A stretch of 5,061 nucleotides of DNA from Massilia sp. (GTDB lineage: Bacteria; Pseudomonadota; Gammaproteobacteria; Burkholderiales; Burkholderiaceae_D). Of the stretch, positions 1 to 5,061 are shown piece after piece; the first letter of the stretch is position 1; each line of letters opens with the position of its first letter. The DNA lies in assembly GCA_028291845.1 (NCBI GenBank), contig JAQGNM010000385.1:1-5061 (forward strand). Direction: 5' to 3'. The translations under genes were made by a program, and so were the position numbers. Under the pieces are notes generated by a model that did no database searches, was not told the DNA's origin, and worked only from the letters and a program-made list of their open reading frames with translations.

Positions 1-687
1 GCCGCCATCACTTATAAGGCGCTGGCCGAGCGCATCGGCATGAGCGAATCGAGCGTCAAGCGCATGTTCGGCCAGAAGGACATGACCTTGTCGCGCCTGG
101 CGCAGATCTGCAGCGCCAGCGGCATCGCCCTGGAAGACGTGCTGCGCCGCGCCGCCGACGTCCAGCCGCATGCCGACACCTTGACCGCGGCGCAGGAAAA
201 GGCACTCATTGCCAAGCCGAAACTGCTGCTAGTAGCGATCTGTTGCCTGGGCCACTGGAGCCTGGAACAGATCATTGAAACCTACGCCATCAGCGAGCCC
301 GAATGCATCGGCTTTCTTGCCGAGCTCGACCGTCTGGGCGTGATCGAACTGAAACCCCTGAACCGTTACAGCCTGCGGGTGTCGAACGCTTTTCACTGGC
401 TGGGCGACGGCCCGGTGCAGCAGTATGTGCGCCAGCACGTGGTGGGCGATTATTTCAGCGGCCATTTCGATGGCCCCGGCGAGACCTTGATGTGTCTGCC
501 GGCGCGCCTGTCTCTGCCGAGCGCGCGCGAACTGGTGCAAAAAATCCAGCAACTGGCGGCCGAGCTGGCGCGCCTGCACCAGCATGACCGGCGCTTGCCG
601 ACCGCGGACAAGGACGGGTTTACCTTGCTGCTGGGGTTTCGGTCTTGGGAGTTTGCGGCGTTTACGGAGATGCGGCGGCAGGGATGA
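1..687 (+). CDS. XRE-type helix-turn-helix transcriptional regulator, 5' truncated by window edge
   Basis: The frame is open from base 1 to a TGA at 685-687 and gives 228 visible residues; the true start lies to the left, probably only some 10-25 codons away judging by where the domain begins. Visible residues about 4-50 form a Cro/CI-type helix-turn-helix: the segment YKALAERIGMSESSVKRMF covers the positioning and recognition helices, followed by TLSRLAQICSASGI. Residues about 82-128 (SLEQIIETYAISEPE, then FLAELDRLGVIEL and NRYSLRV) look like a second, winged-helix-like unit. The rest is mostly helical, ends in RSWEFAAFTEMRR and has no catalytic motif I recognise. No membrane segment is visible. 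It should be a cytoplasmic DNA-binding regulator, but its target is unknown. It is convergent with the secretion operon, so the arrangement alone does not make it that operon's regulator. Family is confident; function is inferred. Confidence 0.85.
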   Translation, partial: AAITYKALAERIGMSESSVKRMFGQKDMTLSRLAQICSASGIALEDVLRRAADVQPHADTLTAAQEKALIAKPKLLLVAICCLGHWSLEQIIETYAISEPECIGFLAELDRLGVIELKPLNRYSLRVSNAFHWLGDGPVQQYVRQHVVGDYFSGHFDGPGETLMCLPARLSLPSARELVQKIQQLAAELARLHQHDRRLPTADKDGFTLLLGFRSWEFAAFTEMRRQG

Positions 688-700
688 TGTGAGGAAGGCT

Positions 701-751
701 GTTCACTGTCTGCGCCTGTTCACGTAACGTGAACGCGTCTTCTTTATGAAC
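701..751. repeat. Dyad and GTTCAC half-site repeats in the convergent gap
   Basis: Bases 718-734 read GTTCACGTAACGTGAAC, a palindrome with 8-base arms around one central base. A further GTTCAC lies at 701-706 in direct orientation, 17 bases upstream of the first arm, and TGAAC recurs at 747-751. The arrangement could be a protein-binding site or simply the terminator hairpin with chance half-sites. No gene reads away from it, which weakens an operator reading. Confidence 0.5.
718..745 (+). terminator. Candidate intrinsic terminator after the regulator gene
   Basis: The 718-734 dyad can fold as a 7-bp stem (GTTCACG/CGTGAAC) with a TAA loop. It starts 30 bases past the regulator's TGA and is followed on the + strand by GCGTCTTCTTT, an interrupted T-rich run. 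This suits termination of the regulator transcript. On the minus strand the hairpin is followed by AGGCGCAGACAG with no T run, so it is a poor terminator for the secretion operon. The T tract is imperfect, hence moderate confidence. Confidence 0.4.
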
Positions 752-757
752 ACATGC

Positions 758-2965
758 TTACCAGATCGGCCCGAGGAACAAATACAAAGTCCGGTTGCCA
801 TCGCGCGTGGCCCCCGCACCGAGATAGGCGGGACCAAACCGCGTGTCGACCGATAAAAACGCGCTGCCGGCCTGTTTGCGGGACGTGCTTTTCAGCGACA
901 GCGACAGGGGCTGGTCAAAACCGCCGCCGGTCTCCAGAGAAAAGCCGGCGCGCAGGGTGCCGCCCAGGGTCAATGGCAGCGAGCCGATACGGCGTGCCAG
1001 CACCAGGCGGGTAAAAGCGATGGTGCGGCCCTGGATCGATTCGGCCGGGGTGCCGGACAGGCGCAGGAAGCCGCCCAGGCTGAGTGGCGCGGCGCCGCTT
1101 TGCGCGTGCGCCCATTCGCCGTACAGGTGGCCGGCCCAGTTGTCGGTATGCACGGCCGCCATGCCTACGATGGAAGAGCGCGCCAGCGACGCGCCATCCG
1201 CGCCCGGCGAGCGCTCCAGCGAGGCGTCGAGCAGCACGCCGCGGCTGGGAAAACCCAGCGAATCGAGGGTGTCGACGCGGTAGCGCACGAACTGGGTGGT
1301 GTCGAAGGTGGTGGTGGTGCCGTCCTGTTCCGGCACGACCACGCGGGTGGCGGCGTTCTGGCGGCGCACCCCCAGCTGCAGATCGCCCCAGTTGCCCAAT
1401 TCGCGCCCCAGCACCAGGCTGGCGCTGCTGACGTTGTAGCTGGTCCTGGCCAACCGGCGCCCGCTCGAGAAGATGTCGCCGGTAGCGGCGCCGTACTGCA
1501 GCGATGGCGCCACGTACCATTTCGCGCCCGGCCCCAACGGCTGCCAGAACTGCACGCCGATGTCGCGCTTGTCGCCGATGCCCATCACCGCGCGCACCTC
1601 GGCGTCCCAGGCGTTGAGCGAGGTGCGCACGTACATCAGCTTCATGGCGAAGCTGTTGGCATCGTCGAAATCGCTGGCCAGTTCCAGTCCCACCCGCAGG
1701 CGGCTGGTGGCCCACGGCGCCACGCTGGCGTGGATGTCGACATCGCGCTTGCCGCCGGCGTCCTGCACCTCGGTTTCCACGCGCGCCAGGTCGCCGCGGC
1801 CGTACAAGGCGTCGCCGGCCTGGCGGATCTGCGCCATGGTGGCCGGTTGGCCCGGCGCCAGGCCGGTTTGCGCCACCAGCACCTGCGGGTTGATGCGCCC
1901 GTTCACCGTGGCCGTCACCAATCCCACCGGCACCGCCGCATCGGCCAGCGCGGGCGGCGCCAGACGGCGGTTTTCGAACTGGGCGTAGGCGGCGTCGTCC
2001 AGCGCCAGCGCCGCCAGTTGCGGCGCCAGCGCGCGCGCGGCTGCTTCGCCGGCGGCGATGGTGTTTTGCACGTGGCTGAAGTCGAGAAAGCTGGCGTCGA
2101 CCAGTTTGGGGGCGATCAGGATGTCGCGCGGACCCAGTTCGCGCAGCGAGCGCTGGACGTTTTGCTCGGTCAGGATGTTGAGCATCTGCTGAGCCACGCC
2201 GAGCGCGCTGCCGAGCGACTTTTCCGGCGCCAGGGTGGTGCCGACGTTGACGGCGATGACGATGTCGGCGCCCATCGCATGGGCCATGCCGACCGGCAGA
2301 TTGCGCACCAGGCCGCCGTCGACCACCAGCCGCTCTTTGACCCGCACCGGCGCGAACACGCCAGGCACGGCCAGCGAAGCGCGCATGGTCAAAAACAGCG
2401 GGGTGTCGACCAGCTCGACGGCTTCGCCGGTGAGCAGGTCGGAGGCGACCGAGCGAAACGGCAGCGACAGCTGGTTGGACGGCAGATCGCGGGTGCCCTC
2501 CGGCAGCAGCCGGCCGAGCGCCTGTTCGAGCGCGGCGTTGCCGGCGGCCGACGGCGGCAAGGTGACGCCATCGCGGTGCACGCCGAATTCGATCCGCGAC
2601 GGCAGCAGCACGTCCTCTTCGCGGCGGCGGTAGGCCAGTTGGTCGCGCGCGGGGCGGTCGGCCACCACCTGGTCCCAGTCGGTCTCGCGCGCCATGCGCG
2701 CCAGGTCGTCGACCGAAGCGCCGGCGGCGTAGGCGCCGCCGACCACGCTGCCCATGCTGGTGCCGACCACGATATCGACCGGCACCTGCAGTTGGCGCAG
2801 CACGCGCAGCACGCCGATGTGGGCGAAGCCGCGCGCGCCGCCGCCCGACAGGACCAGGGCGATGCGCGGACGCGCGGCGGTGGCGGCGTCGGGCGCGGCC
2901 TGGGGCGAAGCCGCCGCGGCGGCGCCCGCCAGCAGCAGGCAAGCCAATGCAGCGGCGGCGCGCAC
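758..2965 (-). CDS. Patatin-like phospholipase with POTRA and Omp85-type beta-barrel (PlpD-like, type Vd autotransporter)
   Basis: 735 residues, close to the roughly 730 of P. aeruginosa PlpD. An Ala/Leu-rich signal peptide (about 1-20) predicts Sec export. The patatin domain (about 34-325) carries the oxyanion-loop motif GGGARG (41-46), the nucleophile motif GTSMG with Ser70, the segment ASLAVPGVFAPV (196-207) and the DGG motif with Asp216, so the Ser-Asp dyad is complete and lipid acyl hydrolysis is expected. Residues about 345-415 form one POTRA-like domain. From about 420 to the end are alternating beta strands of a surface-antigen (Omp85) barrel, finishing in YLFLGPIW, an aromatic-ended beta-signal for BAM insertion. 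In PlpD the passenger is carried to the surface by its own barrel, and a similar route is inferred here. The start is GTG at 2963-2965, 5 bases after the preceding stop and with no Shine-Dalgarno; the first in-frame ATG is Met71 inside the active-site motif, so it cannot be the start. Substrate is unknown. Confidence 0.92.
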   Translation of the reverse strand: MRAAAALACLLLAGAAAAASPQAAPDAATAARPRIALVLSGGGARGFAHIGVLRVLRQLQVPVDIVVGTSMGSVVGGAYAAGASVDDLARMARETDWDQVVADRPARDQLAYRRREEDVLLPSRIEFGVHRDGVTLPPSAAGNAALEQALGRLLPEGTRDLPSNQLSLPFRSVASDLLTGEAVELVDTPLFLTMRASLAVPGVFAPVRVKERLVVDGGLVRNLPVGMAHAMGADIVIAVNVGTTLAPEKSLGSALGVAQQMLNILTEQNVQRSLRELGPRDILIAPKLVDASFLDFSHVQNTIAAGEAAARALAPQLAALALDDAAYAQFENRRLAPPALADAAVPVGLVTATVNGRINPQVLVAQTGLAPGQPATMAQIRQAGDALYGRGDLARVETEVQDAGGKRDVDIHASVAPWATSRLRVGLELASDFDDANSFAMKLMYVRTSLNAWDAEVRAVMGIGDKRDIGVQFWQPLGPGAKWYVAPSLQYGAATGDIFSSGRRLARTSYNVSSASLVLGRELGNWGDLQLGVRRQNAATRVVVPEQDGTTTTFDTTQFVRYRVDTLDSLGFPSRGVLLDASLERSPGADGASLARSSIVGMAAVHTDNWAGHLYGEWAHAQSGAAPLSLGGFLRLSGTPAESIQGRTIAFTRLVLARRIGSLPLTLGGTLRAGFSLETGGGFDQPLSLSLKSTSRKQAGSAFLSVDTRFGPAYLGAGATRDGNRTLYLFLGPIW

Positions 2966-2970
2966 GGAGC

Positions 2971-3609
2971 TTACTGCAGCGCCGGCTGGCCGGTCATGCC
3001 GGGGGCATTGCGCAGCGGCGGCGCCATCTGCACATTGTTCGGCGGCGGCGGGTTGTTTTGCTGCTGCGCGGGCGGCATCGGCGCGCCGGTCATCGACGGT
3101 TGCGTCAGCTGGATCGGCGCCGCCTGCGGCTGCTGCTGGACCGGCTGCGGTTGCACCTGCTGGACCGGCTGCTGAACCGGCGGCTGCATCTGCTGCATCG
3201 GCTGGCCGGGCTGGGCGCTCGCGGCCGGCCGCGTCTCCTGGGCCATCTCGATGCGGCGGCCGTCCGACAGCAGCACGAAGCGCGGGAACACCTGCTGCAC
3301 GCGCACACCGCTGGCGACTTCCTTGCCGAGCTTGAGCGCCATCGGCACGCCGTTGTCGGCGATGATGATGGCGGCGCTGTCGCGCCCGGCCGCCACCACG
3401 CCGACCAGCTGCAGATTGCTGGCGGCGGCGGCCGGCGCGCCGCCGAACAGGCTGGCGGCGGCATCCACGCCCGGATCGGGCATGGCCGCCACCGGCGCCG
3501 CCGCCAGCGGACGCTGGGCCGGTTTATACAGCTGCATGAACCAGTAGGCGCAGGAGACCGACAGCGCGATCAGGGCCAGCAGGGTCATTAATATGGGCAT
3601 CCGCTTCAT
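2971..3609 (-). CDS. gspC: Type II secretion system GspC/'protein N'-like inner-membrane protein with Gln/Pro-rich tail
   Basis: 212 residues, shorter than usual GspC proteins (about 270-300). Residues about 5-24 form a single N-terminal membrane anchor after a short basic start (MKR). A Pro/Ala linker leads to a periplasmic homology-region-like domain (about 50-125): ASLFG (52-56), LQLVGVVA (66-73), AIII (80-83), LKLGKEV (92-98) and FVLLSDGRR (111-119), the beta-strand pattern typical of the GspC HR domain that contacts the secretin GspD. Residues 131-212 are over half Gln or Pro and look disordered; no PDZ domain is seen. The ATG at 3607-3609 has AAGGA (3614-3618) four bases upstream, supporting this start. 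It lies 28 bases after gspF and 5 bases before the patatin gene. Role is inferred: linking the inner-membrane platform to the secretin. Automated annotation may call it T2SS protein N. Symbol is less certain than family. Confidence 0.8.
   Translation of the reverse strand: MKRMPILMTLLALIALSVSCAYWFMQLYKPAQRPLAAAPVAAMPDPGVDAAASLFGGAPAAAASNLQLVGVVAAGRDSAAIIIADNGVPMALKLGKEVASGVRVQQVFPRFVLLSDGRRIEMAQETRPAASAQPGQPMQQMQPPVQQPVQQVQPQPVQQQPQAAPIQLTQPSMTGAPMPPAQQQNNPPPPNNVQMAPPLRNAPGMTGQPALQ
3133..3180. repeat. 24-base tandem repeat within the GspC-like tail
   Basis: The 16-base word CTGCTGGACCGGCTGC occurs at 3133-3148 and again exactly at 3157-3172, a 24-base (eight-codon) period. A partial copy with one change, CTGCTGAACCGG, follows at 3169-3180. 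It encodes the PVQQ-type repeats on the minus strand. The period is a multiple of three, so copy-number change would keep the frame. Confidence 0.75.
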
Positions 3610-3613
3610 GGTT

Positions 3614-3618
3614 TCCTT
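3614..3618 (-). promoter_or_regulatory. Ribosome binding site of the gspC-like gene
   Basis: Read on the minus strand, AAGGA sits four bases before the ATG at 3607-3609, inside the 28-base gap after gspF. It fixes the start and shows that this gene has its own initiation signal, unlike the patatin gene downstream. Confidence 0.65.
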
Positions 3619-3621
3619 GGT

Positions 3622-3648
3622 TGGTGCGGCGCTTGTTTTAGCGCACCA
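3622..3648. repeat. Inverted repeat spanning the gspF stop codon
   Basis: TGGTGCG (3622-3628) and CGCACCA (3642-3648) are perfect 7-base complements around a 13-base loop that contains the gspF TAA. No T run follows, so it is not an intrinsic terminator. It could form an mRNA hairpin just ahead of the gspC-like ribosome binding site; a role is speculative, and short GC-rich repeats arise by chance in this composition. Confidence 0.35.
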
Positions 3649-4858
3649 GCTGGTTAATTTCGATAATCGGCATCAGCACGGCCAGCACGATCAACAGCAC
3701 CACCACGCCCATCGCCAGGATCAGGGCCGGTTCGAGCAGGCCGGCAATCGTCAGCGCGCGCCGTTCCGGGTCGGCCTGCTGCGAGGCGGCGGCGCGTTCC
3801 AGCATGGCCGGTAATTCTCCGGTGATCTCGCCGGCGCGGATCATGTGCACCAGCATCGGCGGGAAGTGCTTCTGCGCCGACAGCGCGCGGCCCAGGCCCA
3901 CGCCCTCGCGCACGCTGGCGGCGGCTTCTTCGACCAGCGCCTTCATGGCGACGTTCGACAAGGTGTCGCGGCTGGTCTCGAGCGCCCGTAAAATCGGCAC
4001 CCCGGAGCCGGTGGTGATGGCCAGGGTGGAGGCAAAGCGCGCGGTGTTCATGCTTCTCTCGAATTTGCCGTACACGGGCGCGGTCAACAGCCAGGTATGA
4101 AAGCGTTTTTTCAGCTCGGGATTGCGCAGCGCGCGGCGCCAGGCGACAAAGGCGCCGATCGCGGCGATCGCGACAAAAATGCCGTAGGTACGCACAAAAT
4201 CCGACACCGCCAGCATCATCACCGTCAGCACCGGCAGCTTTTGCTTGGTGTTGGCGAACACCGAGACGATTTGCGGCACCACGTAGGTCAGCAAAAAAAT
4301 CACGATGGCAAACGCGACTACCGTGACGATGGCCGGATAGATGAACGCCAGGCGCACCTTCTGCACCAGCGCGTTGCTTCTCTCGATATAGTCGGCAAGG
4401 CGCGACAACACGCGCGCCAGCTGGCCGATCTGTTCGCCGGCGGCGACCAGCGCCCGGTAGATTTCGGCAAAGTCGCGCGGGTGGCGCGACAAGGCGTCGG
4501 AGAACGACACGCCGCCCATCACTTCGGCGCGGATCGACGCCACCAGGTCGCGCACGTAGGCCCGTTCGGCCTGTTCGAGCAAGGCCGTAAACGCCTGCTC
4601 GAGCGGCAGCCCCGCTTCCAGCAGGCTGGCCAGCTGGCGGGTGAACAGCGCCAGCTCGACTTGCGAAAGCTTTTCGCCGAAGCCGCGGCTTTTGGCCACG
4701 CCCGAGGCGTCGACCTGGCTGGTGATGGCGTCGACCTGGATCGGCGTCAAGCCCTGGCCTCTTAAATCCGAGCGCGCCGAGCGGGCGGTGTCGGCATTGA
4801 CCACGCCCTTGCGGGTGACGCCGCCTTCATCGACGGCCTCGTAGCGAAATGCGGGCAT
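3638..4858 (-). CDS. gspF: Type II secretion system inner-membrane platform protein GspF
   Basis: 406 residues, the normal length for GspF. The N-terminus (MPAFRYEAVDEGG, then ARSDLRGQGLTPIQV) is the usual cytoplasmic cap. Two T2SF repeats follow, about 68-192 and 270-394, each with the conserved Gly-Glu motif: AAGEQIGQL (139-147) and RAGEITGEL (341-349). Membrane helices are visible at about 171-195, 222-240 and 373-397, giving the standard three-span topology. GspF is the polytopic core of the assembly platform; in the known system it docks the GspE ATPase and helps drive pseudopilin assembly. The ATG at 4856-4858 has AAGGA nine bases upstream, lying inside the last codons of gspE. It starts 5 bases after the gspE stop. 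Type IV pilus PilC is a paralogue, but PilC would usually neighbour pilB and pilD, and the start, spacing and GspC-like neighbour favour GspF. Confidence 0.95.
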   Translation of the reverse strand: MPAFRYEAVDEGGVTRKGVVNADTARSARSDLRGQGLTPIQVDAITSQVDASGVAKSRGFGEKLSQVELALFTRQLASLLEAGLPLEQAFTALLEQAERAYVRDLVASIRAEVMGGVSFSDALSRHPRDFAEIYRALVAAGEQIGQLARVLSRLADYIERSNALVQKVRLAFIYPAIVTVVAFAIVIFLLTYVVPQIVSVFANTKQKLPVLTVMMLAVSDFVRTYGIFVAIAAIGAFVAWRRALRNPELKKRFHTWLLTAPVYGKFERSMNTARFASTLAITTGSGVPILRALETSRDTLSNVAMKALVEEAAASVREGVGLGRALSAQKHFPPMLVHMIRAGEITGELPAMLERAAASQQADPERRALTIAGLLEPALILAMGVVVLLIVLAVLMPIIEINQLVR

Positions 4859-4863
4859 CCTGG

Positions 4864-5061
4864 TCAGTCCTTGGTCACGCGCAGCAGTTCGGCCGGGGTG
4901 GTCACGCCCGACACCAGCCAGCGCTCGCCGTCTTCACGCATGGTGCGCATGCCGGCCTTCTGGCCGGCCACGCGGATGTCCGCTTCCGACGCCTGGTTGT
5001 GGATCTGGGCGCTGATGGCGTCATTGGTTTCCAATAGTTCGTAGACGCCGACGCGGCCGTG
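4864..5061 (-). CDS. gspE: Type II secretion ATPase GspE, C-terminal fragment (5' part beyond window edge)
   Basis: The minus-strand frame is open from the right edge to a TGA at 4864-4866 and gives 65 residues. The visible part begins HGRVGVYELL, continues with ISAQIHNQASEADIR and GMRTMREDGERW, and closes with SGVTTPAELLRVTKD. This matches the end of GspE-family secretion ATPases: the GR-G-YELL strand after the Walker/His-box core, the GM-T-DG segment, and the G-TT-EEL-RVT terminus. The nucleotide-binding motifs lie outside the window and cannot be checked. GspE is the cytoplasmic hexameric ATPase that powers pseudopilus growth through the GspF/GspL platform. The gene is cut by the window edge, not naturally truncated. 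Related PilB and GspE proteins share this tail, so the assignment rests partly on the adjacent gspF. Confidence 0.88.
   Translation of the reverse strand, partial: HGRVGVYELLETNDAISAQIHNQASEADIRVAGQKAGMRTMREDGERWLVSGVTTPAELLRVTKD
4868..4872 (-). promoter_or_regulatory. gspF ribosome binding site inside the end of gspE
   Basis: On the minus strand AAGGA overlaps the Lys-Asp codons just before the gspE TGA, nine bases ahead of the gspF ATG. It supports the gspF start and indicates coupled translation of gspE and gspF. Confidence 0.65.

Noticed and set aside
688..757. Terminator for the minus-strand operon
   Set aside because: The hairpin is symmetric, but the minus-strand sequence after it has no T run, so only + strand termination is supported.
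915..2942. A 675-codon minus-strand frame overlapping the patatin gene in another phase
   Set aside because: The product is an Arg/Ala/Gly-rich low-complexity translation typical of an off-phase reading of GC-rich codons, while the other phase has a complete catalytic dyad and barrel.
2939..2965. Possible lipobox near Cys9 of the patatin protein
   Set aside because: The residues before the cysteine (Ala-Leu-Ala) lack the usual Leu at -3 and the cysteine is too near the start; an ordinary Sec signal peptide fits better.
1100..3175. A 691-codon open frame on the + strand opposite the patatin gene
   Set aside because: It is the mirror of a strongly supported minus-strand gene in GC-rich DNA; its protein is His/Gln/Arg-rich with no recognisable domain and it runs across two real genes.
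3550..3609. Possible lipoprotein signal at Cys20 of the GspC-like protein
   Set aside because: Ser-Val-Ser before the cysteine does not match a lipobox, and the hydrophobic stretch fits the membrane anchor expected for GspC.
4097..4765. A 222-codon + strand frame opposite gspF
   Set aside because: Composition is His/Arg/Gln-rich with no motif, and it is fully explained as the complement of gspF.

Overview
The window is GC-rich (roughly two-thirds G+C by eye) and densely coding. Codon use, GTG start usage and the protein families suggest a betaproteobacterium, most likely of the Oxalobacteraceae (Massilia, Duganella or Janthinobacterium type). The lineage is inferred from sequence style only.

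Layout: positions 1-687 (+ strand) hold the 3' part of a helix-turn-helix regulator whose first codons lie left of the window. A 70-base convergent gap follows (688-757) and contains a near-perfect dyad. From 758 to the right edge everything is coded on the minus strand as one compact transcription unit, read right to left: the C-terminal end of the type II secretion ATPase GspE (4864-5061), the inner-membrane platform protein GspF (3638-4858), a GspC/T2SS 'protein N'-like protein with a Gln/Pro-rich tail in place of a PDZ domain (2971-3609), and a 735-residue patatin-POTRA-beta-barrel protein resembling the type Vd autotransporter phospholipase PlpD (758-2965). Gaps between the minus-strand genes are 5, 28 and 5 bases, so co-transcription and partial translational coupling are likely. 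The operon promoter must lie beyond the right edge.

How the genes work together: GspE powers the pseudopilus of the type II secretion system, GspF couples that ATPase to the inner-membrane platform, and the GspC-like protein should connect the platform to the outer-membrane secretin. The last gene is not a T2SS part. Its signal peptide, catalytic dyad and C-terminal barrel suggest an outer-membrane lipolytic enzyme that uses Sec and the BAM machinery. Finding it as the terminal cistron of a gsp operon, where gspG would often follow, is the most interesting feature of the window. I see no CRISPR array, RNA gene, insertion sequence or clear new system. No gene-free stretch exceeds 70 bases.
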